Of a stretch of DNA of 64,000 nt, positions 10,985 through 24,470 are shown piece after piece. The stretch lies in NCBI RefSeq assembly GCF_958298935.1, contig NC_084925.1:15435001-15499000 (forward strand), given 5' to 3'. How positions within the stretch are numbered: position 1 is the stretch's first letter; each line of letters begins with the position of its first letter. The translations under genes were made by a program, and so were the position numbers. Under the pieces are notes generated by a model. It saw only the letters and a program-made list of their open reading frames with translations, searched no databases and was not told the DNA's origin. The DNA comes from Phragmites australis. Taxonomy: Eukaryota; Streptophyta; Magnoliopsida; Poales; Poaceae.

Positions 10985-11539
10985 TAAAGATGTCACTTTC
11001 ATCTCTAATACTGACATGCCTAAAGCTCCTAGTAGTTATCGTGCATTTTCAGCATCACTATATACAACATTAACATGACGCATATTGCTAAGAATCTTAT
11101 TAAAGCGAGCAAAGAAATGATCAAGAGACTCACCAGGTTTTATCTTATTTTCATGTATTTTTCTTATATAAATCTTGACGTACCTCTTTAATGGTAGATG
11201 AACCTTCATGGTAATCTCATACGCTAATTTGAGATGTATCACTCGGTCGAAGTCGCTCCTTCCCAAATCTTGGATGATCAAGTTCCTTACCTTGCTATTT
11301 GCCTCGATGGTTCGCATGTTCTATGCAGTCACTTCATTATTCTCCAGAATCACATATAGCTTGTAGACCTTTCCCAAATTGTAAAGCCTTGTGCTTAAAT
11401 GTAGGCCTCCATCTTCGCCTTCCAGAACTGAAAATCAATTCCATAAAAAACACAAGGTTTTATGGAATACCTATGAGAAGCTACGTTTCTATTTTCCAAT
11501 TAAGATCAATTAGAAAAGGATTAAGGCTCTGATACCAAT
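10985..11539 (-). pseudogene. gag: copia gag N-terminal fragment
   Basis: Read on the minus strand from the primer site at 11537, this encodes part of a UBN2-type copia gag, including KPGESLDHFFARFNKILSNM and YSDAENAR. The same sequence occurs at 47305-47490 in a related gag. Similarity stops at about 10985, so the element was truncated there. Several stops and frameshifts make it non-functional. It belongs to the element whose 5' LTR is LTR_a. Confidence 0.7.
11525..11537 (-). other. primer binding site of copia LTR_a
   Basis: On the minus strand this reads TGGTATCAGAGCC, the initiator Met tRNA complement, two bases after the CTACA end of LTR_a. It marks LTR_a as a 5' LTR for sequence to its left. 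Confidence 0.8.
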
Positions 11540-14500
11540 TGTAGAATTGATTACACTCTAATATGACAATCAGAGGGGGTGAATGATTGTAGAAACCAAC
11601 TTCGAAGATTAATTCACCCAAATAAAAAACAAACTTCAACACGGTATTCCACTCTAGAGAGATTGCACATGCTATAGTAACAACAATGTAGAGTAAGATC
11701 CGGTGGTCCAATTGCCCTCAAAATTGGTCATCAAAAACTATATTCAAATATGAAACTATTCAGGCAAGAATCAAGTCAATCGGATATGTGGATTAAGAAT
11801 TATTTCTACTCCAAGTTGACCAAAATCGAGTAACAAACAAAAGATACTTGAGATCAAATCAAAGCTACTCAAAATTTTCTCAGATCAAACACCAAATATT
11901 CTAGCAAGGTTTTGGATAGATTAAACCAAGATGAAACTTGATAAAAATATGAAATTAATCAAAAATCAAAACCAATCACGCAAAATAACACACAGAAAAT
12001 TCTGAATTAGCGACTCATCAACTTAATAAACTAGATTATTATTGCATAGATGAGTTTACAAGATGCCTCCTCAAAGCATCCAACAAGGATTTTCATGAAA
12101 TCCCAAAACATCCCTCTCTAGGGTTTCTCTATTTTTCTTTCTGCTATGTTGCCTACCTAATACAAGAGACCTCTCTATTTATTAGATAGCCACACACACA
12201 AACGTGATCGAATCGAACTACAACTCCAAGTTATATTCAACCTAGTCTCTATCCTCCTCTAATCAAAAGTGGACAAAGAACGTTTGCTAATTAAGTTAAT
12301 TAGCCAAAAACTCTCACGTAATCATGCATGCAACCTCTCACATGCATACATGCATGTATGTAACCCTCTCGGAGTCCATCTCTGACACTAACTCTTATCT
12401 CAAGTCCAACCACCACACGACTCCATCGTGCCTGCTCTGACTCAAACATAAATTAGTCTTCACGTCCTCTCACGATCAGTCACCTCCTACGTCCATCACG
12501 AAACCTTGTCTTCATATACATTGTTCTCTCAGCTTGAATGTCCCGCATGACATCTATTGGGGGAAAATAAACCACCTTGAGGATAATGGTTGAAGATTAT
12601 CCCTCCAGAGCCTTGATCTCAGGACCTCAGATAAAGGCTTGACCTCTGAAGCCATCAGACTCCTTCACACCACCTCTTCGTACCTACGAAGCCTTCCCTT
12701 GGCTCAACCAGCACGACCTCTCGAAGGCCCAACCTCCCAAAGATCAGCCTCCTGAAGCCCGACCCCCAAAAACCTCAGTCTCCCGAAGGCTCGGTCCCTC
12801 GAAACCTCGACCTCCCGAAGCTCGAGCCTTCCAGACACCTACCTCCCGAAGCCTTTACCTCCTAGAGCCATGCCTCCCGAGGCCCCTGTCTCCAGCTGCT
12901 CAGGCTGGCTTCCTGGAGGCTACAGGGTGAATCATCCGGCCTCAAAAAAGATTTGCCAAAAGGGGAGCACCGGTCATGCTTTTCCTGTAAGGAAGTGACC
13001 GGCATTAAACACCTAGGCTGGTGGACACTGCTCTGACACCCCAACGTAATGGAGGCTATCCTAAAACCCCTGACAGTACGGCTTCGGGCCGCAATTGGTG
13101 ACCGGCTCGCCACCTTCAGGGGGCAGGCACCACGATAGTTACTACAGTGGATATTTATCTCCCAGGTAGGGTGGAAAGTAGTTATCCAGGATAAAGCCCA
13201 ATAATTCGATCAAATCCAACATATTTGTACATTGTGATAACTTGCACGCCAAGCTACATACGGCCCTATAAATAGGGGCCATGGTCACCTGGGCTAGAGG
13301 GGCGAGGGGGCAGAAAGACACAGAGGTGAAAGAATATCAATTCACATTGTGATACTCCCCCCAGATCAATCCATTTTCTCTACCATCAATACAATCATGG
13401 TGTTCCTTCCTCTTAAACTTTGTCTCCAAGCTTGAGCCTCCTACTTAGAAGAAACTCTCGTCGTACTTGTTGGGGCAAGACAAACTCTTGCACCAATAAC
13501 ATCCTCGATCACCATGACCTCAGTACCTCCTGAACCTAGTCACCGAACTTCAGTTCCTCGCTAAACTTAGTTTGCCAATCCGTCATCGATCACAATCACC
13601 TTCAAGCAACACCTGCACATGAATCAAACAAAAAACAAGTATGAGCACAAGTCCTTCCATACTTGACTCAAGATCAACTCACGCAACACTACTCACATGA
13701 GTATATTGCATCATCTCTACGCTAACACCAGTGTATAAGCATATATAAGCAGCATATTAGTAACTCATGAACATTTTCCTAATGTTCATTTTGCTAAATC
13801 ACTTTCCCCTACCAATTTCATCAGTCAAACCAATTTTGCATCACATGATCTCATAATCTTCCCCTTGATGAAAACATTGTAAACCCTCATTTCAACATTG
13901 ATAACATCTTAACAGACATAATTTGATTTTAAAATCAAATGCAAAGTGAAATCAAAAGAGATTAACAGAAAACCAAAAATTTCCGACACGAAAAATCTAT
14001 CCCCCCTTTGAGAAAAAAAACGAGAAACAATTCTCCCGAACTGAACTAAGAAACTTGCTCCCTCTTTAGTAATGATTTCATCAAAAATTCAAAAGAGAGA
14101 ATCAAATCTTTTTGTTGTTTTTGTCATAATGACCATCATAGATCAGCCACATCTATAACAGATACTCGACCAAGCCACACTATCAAGAATATCTACACCA
14201 ACCAGTCTACACATATAAAACTATAGAGTGAGAACAACTTATCAAGAATAATTAATGATTTTTTTATAAGGCATGGTCTTGCAATCTCAACTACTCGAAT
14301 CCTCAATTTATATGCTATCAAAAACATGGATACCAAAACTATGTCATTGTTTTGATTAAAAAATTATAGAAAGATGCCAGTTGTGTTGTCAAGAACTTCT
14401 CACATTCTTTTGCAAGGAATTATGTGCACCATCAACCTTATTCTATCCAACAATACCAAGCCTATGTCACAAAGACAATCATAGGCTTAAGACAATAATT

Positions 14501-14874
14501 ACGGTCATACATGATTTCTTTCAAGTTCATATCAAAGTACAATGATAAACAGTCTCGTAAAAAAGAAGTGTGATAGTGCATACTTACTTGATCTTTTACT
14601 CTCAACTATTATTGAACACTTCTTCATTAGTTTGAGTCTTTCACATATAATTTTTTTATCAAAGATCAAAACAATCAAGGGAGTTTAACCATGACAAGAT
14701 TTAATTCAAGTTGCCATTCAATTTAAAAAGTCATGATAAAAACTGCATCCTACATATAGAGTTATGAAGGTGCAAAAACTCTCATGTAGCATAAGCATTG
14801 GCTTTAAAAGTCACATATGTATCAGATATGATGATCATCATATTTCATTGTTTTCTCATTTTTAAACTTTGACA
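11540..14874 (-). repeat. copia LTR_a, interrupted by a solo LTR
   Basis: Collinear with LTR_b (16182-17910 plus 24471-25069). Removing the solo LTR at 12555-13498 and one target copy leaves about 2.39 kb, against about 2.33 kb for LTR_b. The left end is fixed by the primer site. The right end is placed at the GACA before the reversed polypurine tract (CTCCCCC near 14892) and may be off by about 20 bases. Such a long LTR suits SIRE/Maximus-type copia elements. Confidence 0.75.
12555..13498 (+). mobile_element. solo LTR of element D family
   Basis: 944 bp with ends TATTG/CAATA, apparently decayed from TGTTG/CAACA, flanked by a perfect 5-bp target duplication ACATC (12550-12554 and 13499-13503). 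LTR_b carries the uninterrupted target at about 17191. A TATA box (TATAAATA, 13267-13274) gives plus orientation. The sequence is the reverse complement of the LTRs at 27423-28357 and 40275-41201. Solo LTRs form by recombination between the two LTRs of one insertion. Confidence 0.9.
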
Positions 14875-15295
14875 AGCTCTAAGATATAAGAACTCCCCCT
14901 CAAAACAATCTCATAGGATGAATAACACCAAGTTATCCCCGAAGAAAAGCGAAATGAGAAGAATCCAATGGTTTTGTGAAAATGACTGCCAATTGGTATT
15001 TAGTATCCACACGGAGAAGTTCAATGTTTCCTTTTTCCACACTATCTCTAAGAAAATGAAATTTGGTGTCAATGTGTTTAGTCTGAGAATGTTGCATAGG
15101 GTTTTAGCAATACTTATAGCACTAGTGTTATCACATAAAAGTGTAACGCTCTCTAAATTAACCCCATAATCTTTAAGTGTAGTAACTATCGAAAGATATT
15201 GCAAACAACAACTAGCATCAGCTAAATATTCAGATTTAGTGGTACTTTTTCTATCGATTCTACAACCTCCAAAATCAGCATTAGAAAAAACTCTT
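14875..15295 (-). pseudogene. copia RNase H remnant (C1)
   Basis: The minus strand encodes the copia RNase H end: LCDNTSAISIAK, a KHIDI-like region and the C-terminal ELSFV/LADIFTK-like region are recognisable though frameshifted. The reversed polypurine tract CTCCCCCTC at 14892-14900 separates it from LTR_a. It is a second copy of the RNase H at 25070-25743. Confidence 0.7.
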
Positions 15296-16181
15296 AAGCT
15301 AATACAAGAAGAAGCACAATGCCATATGCCAAAGTCTTGAGTACCATGAAGATACCTGAGAATCTGTTTGATAGCTTGTCGATGTGAAGCACGTGGGGAA
15401 GCTTCAAATCATGCACAAAAGCATATAGCAAATTGTATGCCTAGCCTTTAAGTGGTGAGATACAAAAATAATCCAATCATGCGTCTATATTCTTTTTGAT
15501 GAATTGGCTCACCATATTCACTAGTACAAGTGTCGTTGTCACTCCAATGGGTGTCATGATCAGCTTGATGTTTTCCATAACAAAATGTCGTAGCAGGTCT
15601 CATGTAAACTTACGTTGATGAACAAAAGTATCTTCTTTGGTTTGTTTGACTTGAAGACCTAAAAAGTACGTTAGTTCACCCATCATACTCATCTCAAATT
15701 TCTTGCTCATCATTTCTAAAAACTGGGACACCAAAGCATGAGAGGAACAACTAAAGAGGATATCATCTACATAAATCTAAACAAATAGTTGATCATTACC
15801 ATGGCTGAGCACAAAAAATGTATTGTCCCCTTTTCCCATTACAAAATCATTTTCAAGCAAGAAAGTTTTTTAACCTATCATATCATGCTCTAGGAGCTTA
15901 TTTTAAACTATACAAAGCTTTAGACAGCTTGTATACATGATCTGAATATTTAGAATTTTCAAAACCAGGTGGTTGCTTAACATAAATTTCTTCATTAATG
16001 TAGTCATTTAGAAAAGTGCCTTTGACATCCATTTGATACAATCTAATGCCTTTAGATGTAGCAAAAGGTAAAATAATTCTAATGGCTTCCAGTCTAGCAA
16101 TCAGAGTAAAAGTTTCCTCAAAATCTAGCCCTTCTACCTATGTAAAACGCTGAGCTACAAGTCTAACTTTGTTTCTAACAA
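15296..16181 (-). pseudogene. copia reverse transcriptase fragment (C1)
   Basis: Read on the minus strand from 16181: NKVRLVAQ, then VEGLDFEETF, a decayed KSTFLN block, PPGFEN, and the catalytic YVDD near 15765-15780 next to an in-frame stop. The fragment begins exactly at the end of LTR_b (16182). Integrase, protease, gag and primer site that should lie between RT and a 5' LTR are therefore missing. Confidence 0.75.
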
Positions 16182-17910
16182 TGTAAGATCAATTACCCGC
16201 TAATAAGGCAATTAAAGGGGGATCAATGATTGTAGAAACCAAATTCAAGGATTAATTCAACCAAATCAAAAATCTATTTAAACTCAATATTCCACTCAAA
16301 ATAGATTGTGCATGATCTAGTAAAAATAATGTAGAGAAAGATCCGCTGATCCGATTGCCCTCAAATTTGGACAACTGAAACTAGATTCAAATACGAAACT
16401 AACCCAATGAAAATAGTGTCAACCGGATATGTGGATTAAGAATTATGCCTAGTCAAAATAAACTGTGTCAATTGAGTAGATCGAAACCTAGTTGAGTTGA
16501 CGAAAGCTACCTGAGATCAAACCAAAACCACTCAAAATTTTCTTAGATCAAACACTAGATATTCTAGCAATGTTTCGGATGAATTAAGCCAAGATGAAAC
16601 TTGATAGGAAAACAAAATTAATCGAAAACTAAAACCATGTACGCAGAATATAGAACAAAAAGAAAATTCTGAATTAGCAACTCATCAACTTAAGAAACTT
16701 GATTTTCATTGAATAGATGAGTTTGCAAGATGCCTCTCCAAAGAATCTAACAAGGATTTCCAAAAAATCTCAAACCCTAGATATATCTAGTCCCAAGATC
16801 AAAAGTCTAAATCTGATCTTGTTCTTGGCTCTACTTACCCTGACCGAGACCCTCTCAATATATAGCCCTCCAAATTGTCCTTGGTTTGGAAACAACTTGG
16901 TCGTATCCTACCCTGACACAAACCATACCAAGACACAACCACCCATAACCAAATCCAACTGTGCTCGAGTCCAACTCAGACTAGCACTTGATTCCTTGTG
17001 GGACTGGACTCTTCGACCAATCAGACCATAGCCTAACCTTACCATGTACTTGAAAGACTCCATCATCTGAATACAAGATCTAATTGCCCACAACCTCGCG
17101 TATGTCTACCCTTCTCCGCAACACACATAGTCGCACACATGCAACCTTGTCTTCATGTACACTATTCTCTAACCCGAACGTCCCACATGACATCCTCAAT
17201 CACTATGACCTCATTTCCTCCTGAACCTAGTAGTTGAACGTCACTTCCTCCCTGAACTTAGTTCATCAATCCGTCATTGAGCACATTCACCTTTGAGCAA
17301 CAGCTGCACATGAATCAACAGACGAGTATGAGCACAAGTCCTTCCCAACTTGACTCAAGATTAGTTCACGCAACACTACTCACACAAATATATTGCATCA
17401 TCTCTATGCTAACACCAGCGTATAAGCATATCTAAGTAGAAACTTAGTAACTCAAGGACATTATCCTAATGTCATTAAGCTAAATCACTTTGCTCTGCAA
17501 ATTTCATCATCCAAACTAATTTTTCATCACATGATTTCATAATCTCCCCCTTGATGAAAAGATTGGCAACCCTTATGTGAACATTGGCAACCTCTTAACA
17601 AATATAATTTGATATTAAAATCAAATTCAAATTGAAATAACATAGAAAATCTCTCCCCTTTGAGGAAAAAAATAGAAATTTCTCCTAAATGATCAACTTT
17701 CTCCCCCTTTGGCAATGATGTCATCAAAAATTCAAAAGAGAGAATCGTCTTTTTTTATTTTTATCATAATGAGCATCGTAGATCAGGCACACATATAACA
17801 TATACTCGACTAAGGCACACTATCAAGAATATCTATACTAACTCGTCTACACATTTAAAAATATAGTGTGAGCACATCTTATCAAGTATAATTAATGATT
17901 TATTTGCAAG
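16182..17910 (-). repeat. copia LTR_b, left part
   Basis: Starts TGTAAGATC and is collinear with LTR_a. A TATA-like TATATA (16859-16864) lies in the same relative place as the TATTTATT of LTR_a near 12177. It is interrupted at 17911-17915 by the target duplication of the gag-only copia element and resumes at 24471. Confidence 0.75.
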
Positions 17911-17915
17911 GCATA

Positions 17916-19604
17916 TGAAGGGATCGGTGACGTCCTAAGAGGGGGGTGAATTAGTACACTTAAAAAACTAACCTAAACTAATTGGCTCCAAAAACTTTAT
18001 AAGGTAAATCTATATCAATTTTTATCTAAATATGCTCTCGGTTTATCTAGTATGTCTACTCTACCGAACAAATAGATTTTCAACCTATAGCCAATCCTAC
18101 CAAACTACTCTAGGAAGGTAAATGCGCAAAGGTAAATTGCAAGTATGTAAATGCGGAAGCGTAAAGACGATAGAAAGAGCAAACTCGGCACAAGGGATTT
18201 CTATTCTTTAGTATCGATGGCATGAATGCCACCCCTAGTCCACGTTGGAGCTCCACCAAGGATATGCTCCTGATCGGCACCCGGTCACAGCTCTTGAGCC
18301 ACCAAGCCACCAAAGGCAAGGTCTCAAGCCGGATGAGCCACCAACCCACTAATGCAAGGTCTCACCTCTAGTCTCTCTTATGGTCTCTTACCACCATGAT
18401 CACTTTGGAGCTTGAGCCACAAAGGCAAGGGTCTCTGTGTCCTCGTACACGTACTTTACCGCCGTTACACACCAAGTTGGAGGATCAACAAGCTTGAGTA
18501 ACTCCGGCTCAAATTATCGGCGAGTCACCAAGACTCCAAGGTGTCGCTGTAACTCTTGGTACAAGCTAGGACCATTCTCTGATCCCCTCTCAAAGCCGCA
18601 ACACCTAGCTACAACTCTCTTTAAGCCTATAAGCACTTATCACTCTCTAATCTTGTGCTTAATTGCCTTGGATGATCACTTTAAGCACATTTGTAGCTTG
18701 GATGTCTTCTCAAGTTTCCAAGGGCTCTCCTGGACTCCAATAGACTCAGACTTTGTCAAATGATCGAGTGGAGGGGTATTTATAGCCTCAACCTTGAAGA
18801 CTAGCTATTGCTCCAACGGAACATTTTGTTGTACTCACCTGATGATCTGGCGTGCGCAACATTACAAGTGCCAGACTATCCGATGTGTACTCCCTAAAAA
18901 ATAGCCGTTGGAACTATCCGTTTGACTTCCACCCTTTTATGAACACCCGAAGGTCCAGCATAATAACCTCTTTGAATGCTGGAACATCTGGTGTGCATAC
19001 AATGCCAACCGAGCCATCTACAACCTCTCTGCACAAAATAGTCCAGCATGTTCATTTTGTGAATGCCGGAACATCTGTCGCGTATTAGACCCCATTTGGA
19101 AGCTCTATGGAAAAAACAAACCACCAAAAACTTCTTGTGAATGCCATAACATCCGGCTTGTTCATTTTTGTGAATGCTGGAGTATTTTTTGAATGCTGAA
19201 GTATTTTAATTGTGAACGCCAGAAGGTCCAGCATTTACAATTTTCAGCCGATAAGTGGTTCGTATTTCGGGCATAACATTCCACTCCAAACTCCGATTTT
19301 GATGATCATGGGCTCTTTAGAAAGCTTGTGGAGTGCTCTACATGATTGTACATAAATCCATCCTATTTGATCATGTCAAAAATCCTAAGACAAATCAAAT
19401 TCATTCCTCTCTTTGTCCTGGCTATGGTGGCCTCTCTTTTGTTGTATCCATGAGATCTATTAAAGCATATACTTGACAAACATGTTAGTCAGATTGACTA
19501 TGCTGTCATTAATCACCAAATCACATACATATCATTAATCACCAAATAACATACATACCCTAACGTTGATCTGCTAGAATCTCCCTAAGGGCATATTCTC
19601 TACA
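17916..19604 (-). repeat. 3' LTR of Cop-1
   Basis: Its inner end CTACA abuts ATCTCCCTCTTTTTAG, which is a polypurine tract on the minus strand. From 18850 to 19250 a degenerate motif near GAATGCCGGAACATCCGG recurs about six times. TATTTATA at 18777-18784 is a minus-strand TATAAATA. Confidence 0.85.
18777..18784 (-). promoter_or_regulatory. TATA box in Cop-1 LTR
   Basis: TATAAATA on the minus strand. The matching place in the other LTR (near 23710) reads TATATGTA, so that copy is degraded. Confidence 0.5.
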
Positions 19605-20791
19605 ATCTCCCTCTTTTTAGTGATTGATGATAATACAACCAAAGCAAGAGGCAAATCGAAAATGATACCAATTGTAAATAGCCAAAGGCCTTACCTCTTT
19701 GCTTGGATGCTTGTTCTTACCACTTAGTCCCCCTATTGTTGTGGCTATAATGGATATAATTCTCCCCCTTTCTCCATCGCCATTACCTCCCTTGATCGAC
19801 CATGCAAGAGCTACAATTCTTCCCCTCTGTCAACCATGATGCCTCTTTGCTTTAGTCATCAAAATTCTCCCCCTTTGTCAACAATCTCAAAAAGGACTAC
19901 AAGCACATGTTGAACTCACGAGAAAGTGTTTAGAACATTTGGGAGAGAGTTTCATAAACCATGATCCAATAAAAATGATATCACTTGTAGAAATCCAAAT
20001 GGTTATATGGATACCAATTGAAGTAAAACAACATGGATCATAATTCATGAAACTCACATAATATGATCTAAAATCCCCCTATATGTGCGCATACATATGA
20101 TGAGAACAAGGCATGTGCACAATTAGACAAAATGTAGAGATAGGAAGTTTACGCCATATTATGCATGGAGGTAGCTTAAATATATGAATAAATTGACAAT
20201 GATATCAATTGAATCCAATAAGCATCGCATACCTCCGTGGACTTGTAGATACTCCATGAGACTACAAAAGATATCACTTTCAACACATGTTACTCTCAAA
20301 ATCACAACCCATAGGATATGCTCCCCCTAAATGAGTGTATACAAGTTTCGAATACTTGTGAGAGACATGCACTTTTCATTTGATGACAATAGGGAATATA
20401 TCATATAGATTGGACTCATGACACATAAAGAAATATTACTTCTAGGAAAATCCCATGAAAAAATCTACCACTAATAAACCATGTAGGTTGCTCATTGATT
20501 AGAGAGAAACTTAAGCCACCTACCATATGAAAAACTTGCACTATGCATTGCAATAAATTGAAATGTGCATATGCAATCCTAGAAAAGGCAAATAAGTTAG
20601 AAGCAAAAAGCAAAATGTATGAACATAAGTCTAGCTACCATTTACCACTTTTACCTTTGGATGGGGATTTGGGTATACGATGATCATGATTTTCATCAAA
20701 GATCCCAAACCTGTATACTTGACTTCTTTGCTTGAACCTTCACTTCATCTTGCGAGCCAAGTCTCCAAATCCCCATAGCCGCTTCGGGGCA
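19605..20791 (-). other. Cop-1 non-coding spacer and polypurine tract
   Basis: No gene. The stretch contains several CTCCCCCTTTGTCA-like segments on the plus strand (near 19757, 19825, 19870), a feature often seen downstream of copia coding regions in grasses. The tract next to the LTR is at 19605-19620. Confidence 0.6.
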
Positions 20792-22734
20792 TCAAGTCTT
20801 CTTTAGAACCCAAACCGGTAGGGGCCCTTTCATGTTGGTGATGACTTTCTTGGGCACCCAAATGGGTTGGTTCCACCCCCAATCCTTTCTCCCAACCATG
20901 TGTGCAACCACCTTACTATTGTTCTTCTTCTTGAGCTTGTAGTGGATGCTTTTGATCTTGTTCTTGTAGTTGGGTTTGGTGTAGAGGTTGGAGGTTTTGT
21001 TAGAGAGGTTCATTGCCTTCTTCTTCTCCTTGGTCTCTTTCTTCTCTTCTTTGCATTGGAAGGAATTGTGGCCTTTTTCATGGCATTTGAAGCATGTCAT
21101 GATTGACCCCTCCGTAAGCTTGTTCACCATGCTATCACGGTTATCTTGAGGAGGTTGGATATGTCATTTACCCTTTAATCTTGCCAAGTCCTCCGTGAGC
21201 CTCTCCACTTCTTGCTTGAGCTCATCTTTGTCTTGTGCAATGAGGTTGTTAGGTGATTCTACAACAACATTCTCAACACATTTCTCATTGCAAAGGGGTA
21301 AGATAAACATATCAATTAAATCATAGTAAGAAGTAGAAGCATGTATTTTAGGATTTAAATTAAAAAAAGAGGTAGATTGCTTCAAAGGGACCTTAGTTTG
21401 AGATTCAATGCACTCAAATTTGGCCTTAAGCTCATCATGCTCCTTATTTAGCAAATTGGAATTGCTCAATAATTGTTCATAATTAGAAACAAAGGTAGCG
21501 TCAATGCCATTAAGTGCATTAAATCTCTTAAGCTCTTTTGATTGTTTCTTAAGGGCCCTTTGTTGCTCATTGATCAAATGAAGGAGTACATCATCGGAAG
21601 GAGAATCCTCATCGAATTCATCATCACTTACATCGCTATCCATACCATTGGCCATAAGGCACTTGTGAGATGACTTGTGTAATGACGACCTTGAGGAAGA
21701 GCTTTTCTTGGAGGAGAGGATGGTGAAGCTTTCATCACTTGAGCTTGACTCTTCATCGTTGCTCACCCATCTTCCTATGCTTGCAAATGTCTTGGCTCTT
21801 CCCCTTGTCTCCCTCTTGTTATTGGTCTTCTTCTTCTCCTCCTTCTTGATATGATCAATTGTATTGACCAAGTCTTGAATGGAGATAAGATGATCAAACT
21901 TGGCATTGATCCTCTTCATGTTTTTCTCTATCTTCGGGAAGCGCTTGGCCATCTTAGGATCAATTTCTTCATCACTTGATGTGCTTTGATCATCCTCTTC
22001 ATAGATGTCTTCATCTTGATCACCATCATCTTCACTTGAGCTTGACTCTTGCTCTTGCCTCCCCATCCTTACCTTCATATGTTGGCTTTGAGCTTGCTTG
22101 CTTGTGAGAGCAAGGTTCTTGTTATCGGATGAGGAAGAAGCTTCCACACCCATGTTCATTGTTATCTCATGAGCGGTGATCTTGTCGAGCACTTGACTTG
22201 GAGTCATGTTTTTAATGTCATTGTTGTCATAGATGATAGAGACTATCAGTTTATACTTTGAAAAAAGAGCTTCAAGTATTCTTCTCACCGCTTGATCATC
22301 TTCAATTGGCATCAAACCTAACCCATTAGTCTCATTAACAAGAATGTTCAAACAATAATACATATCTTTAGCACTTTCTTGAACAAATTATTTGATATTA
22401 TTAAGTTTAGAGACTAGCACATGATATTTCTCATTATGCATATCCTTTGGGCCTTCAAGTATTTCAATGAGATTGGTCCAAATATCATATGCATTGGTGA
22501 GAGAATAAACATGATTAAATGCATCAACACAAAGACATGATAAAATGATACTCTTTGCCAAAGCATCAAATTGCCTTTCTTTGTTTGTGACTCGATCTCT
22601 CATCCCCTCCTCGGTGACTCTCCAAACATCTAAACCTTTGTCTTGCAAATAACATTGCATTAAATTTTCCAACGGGGAAAGTTTGTGTCGTCAAAGTGTG
22701 GAGCACTACTGATATCCTTCTCAACCCCGTACAT
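20792..22734 (-). pseudogene. gag: Cop-1 gag, about 640 codons, three lesions
   Basis: A start at 22734 (MYGVEKDISSAPHFDD) is plausible and leads into the FPRWK motif of copia gag, with a frameshift near 22660. The remaining frame is continuous from about 22672 to 20792 except for nonsense codons at 22388-22390 and 21164-21166. It contains YSLTNAYDIWTNL, a Ser/Glu/Asp-rich acidic middle, a zinc knuckle CFKCHEKGHNSFQC near 21090-21050, and a closing WVPKKVITNMKGP-type segment that usually precedes the protease. Without pol it could only supply capsid. Confidence 0.85.
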
Positions 22735-22830
22735 CACAACTCACTAAACGGTGAAGCCTAACCGATCAAAATGAGACAGGGTCTCAAAATGCCACTAGAA
22801 TGGCATGTCCTTGTGAAAGGTGTGAGTCTC

Positions 22831-22844
22831 GACTCTAATACCAA
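22831..22844 (-). other. primer binding site of Cop-1
   Basis: Minus strand TTGGTATTAGAGTC, one mismatch from the Met tRNA site TGGTATCAGAGTC, next to the LTR end at 22846. Confidence 0.75.
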
Positions 22845-22845
22845 T

Positions 22846-24465
22846 TGAAGGGATCGATGATGTCCTAAGAGGGAGGTGAATTAGGACACTTAAAAAACTA
22901 ACCAAAACTAATTGGCTCCAAAAACATTATAAGATAAACCTATATCAATTTCTATATAAATATGCTCTAGTTTTATATAGTGTGTCTACTCTACCGAACA
23001 AAGAGAATTGCAACCTATAGCCAATTTAGCAAACTACTCTAGTAAGGTAAATGCGCAAAGGTAAATTGTTAAATTGTAAGTATGTAAATGCGGAAGCGTA
23101 AAGACGGTAGAAAGAGAAAACTCAGCACAAGGTATTTTTATCCTATTGTATCGATATCATGAATGCCACCCCTAGTCCACATTGGAGCTCCACCAATGAT
23201 ATGCTCCCGGTTGGCACCCGGTCATAGCTCTTGAGCCACCAGGCCACCAAGGCAAGGTCTCAAGCCACATGAGCCACCAAGCCACTAAGGCAAGGTCTCA
23301 CCTCTAGCCTCTCTTCTGGTCTCTTGCCATCGTCATCACTTTAGAGCTTGAGCCATCAAGGCAAGGGTCTCCTTGTCCATGTACACATGCCTTGCTGCCA
23401 TTCCACACCAAGTCAGAGGATCAACAAGCTTGAGCAACTCTGGCTCAAGTTGCCACTGAGTCACCAAGACTCAAGGTGCCGATGTACCTCTTGGTACAAG
23501 CTAGGATCACTCTTTGATCCCCTCTCAAAGCCGTAGCACCTAGCTACAACTCTCTCTAGGCATATAAGCATTTATCACTCTCTAATCTTGTGTTTAATTG
23601 TCTTGGATGATCACTTTAAGCACTTTTGTGGCTTGGATGTCTTCTCAAGTGTCCAAGGACTCTCCTGGACTCCAGCACATTCAAACCTCATAAAATGATC
23701 GAGTGGAGGGGTATATGTAGCCTCAACCTCGTAGACTAGCTGTTGCTCCAACGATCACATTTTATTGTACTCACCAGACTATCCAGCATGTACTCCCTTA
23801 AAACCTAGCCATTGGAACTAGCTGTTGGAACTCCATGTTTTTTGTGAACACTGAAAGGTCTGGCGTAATGTCCTCTTTGAACGCGGGAATATCTCGCATG
23901 CATACGATGCCAACCAAGCCATCTGCATCCTCTCTGCACAAAATAGTCCGGCGTGTTCATTTTGTGAACGCCGAAACATCTGGTGTGTATTAGACCCCAT
24001 TTGGAAGTTCTCTGGGAAAAAAAAACCACTGAAAACTTCTTGTGAATGCCAGAACATCCGACATGTTCATTTTTGTGAACGTCGAACTATTTTAATTGTG
24101 AACACCAGAAGGTCCAGCGTGTACAATTTTCAGCTGATAAGCGATTCATATTTCGAGGAAAACTTTCGACTCTGAATTTCGATTTTGATAATCTTGGGCT
24201 CTTTGGAAAGCTTGTGAAGTGCTCTAAATGATTTTACAGAAATCCATCCCATTTGATCATGTCAAAAATCCTAAGACAAATCCAATTCATTCCTCTCTTT
24301 GTCCCGGCTTCGATGGCTTCTCTTTTGTTGCATCCATGAGAACTACTAAAGCGTATACTTGACAAACATGTTAGCCACATTGACTATGCTATCATTAATC
24401 ACCAAACTCACATATATATCCTAACGATGTTCTGCTATAATCTCCTTGACACTATGTTCGCTACA
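22846..24465 (-). repeat. 5' LTR of Cop-1
   Basis: Collinear with 17916-19604 and about 70 bp shorter overall. It ends CTACA at 24465 followed by the target copy GCATG. Confidence 0.85.
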
Positions 24466-24470
24466 GCATG

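Larger units (their letters stand above)
17916..24465 (-). mobile_element. non-autonomous gag-only copia element (Cop-1)
   Basis: Two LTRs of 1689 and 1620 bp flank 3.2 kb holding a primer site, a gag gene and a non-coding spacer with the polypurine tract. No protease, integrase, RT or RNase H is present. LTR ends are TGTAG/CTTCA on the minus strand. The target duplication is GCATA (17911-17915) and GCATG (24466-24470); the uninterrupted target in LTR_a near 14269 reads GCATG. In a 195-bp sample the LTRs differ by about 9%, so the insertion is old. It would need enzymes from a related autonomous element. Confidence 0.88.
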
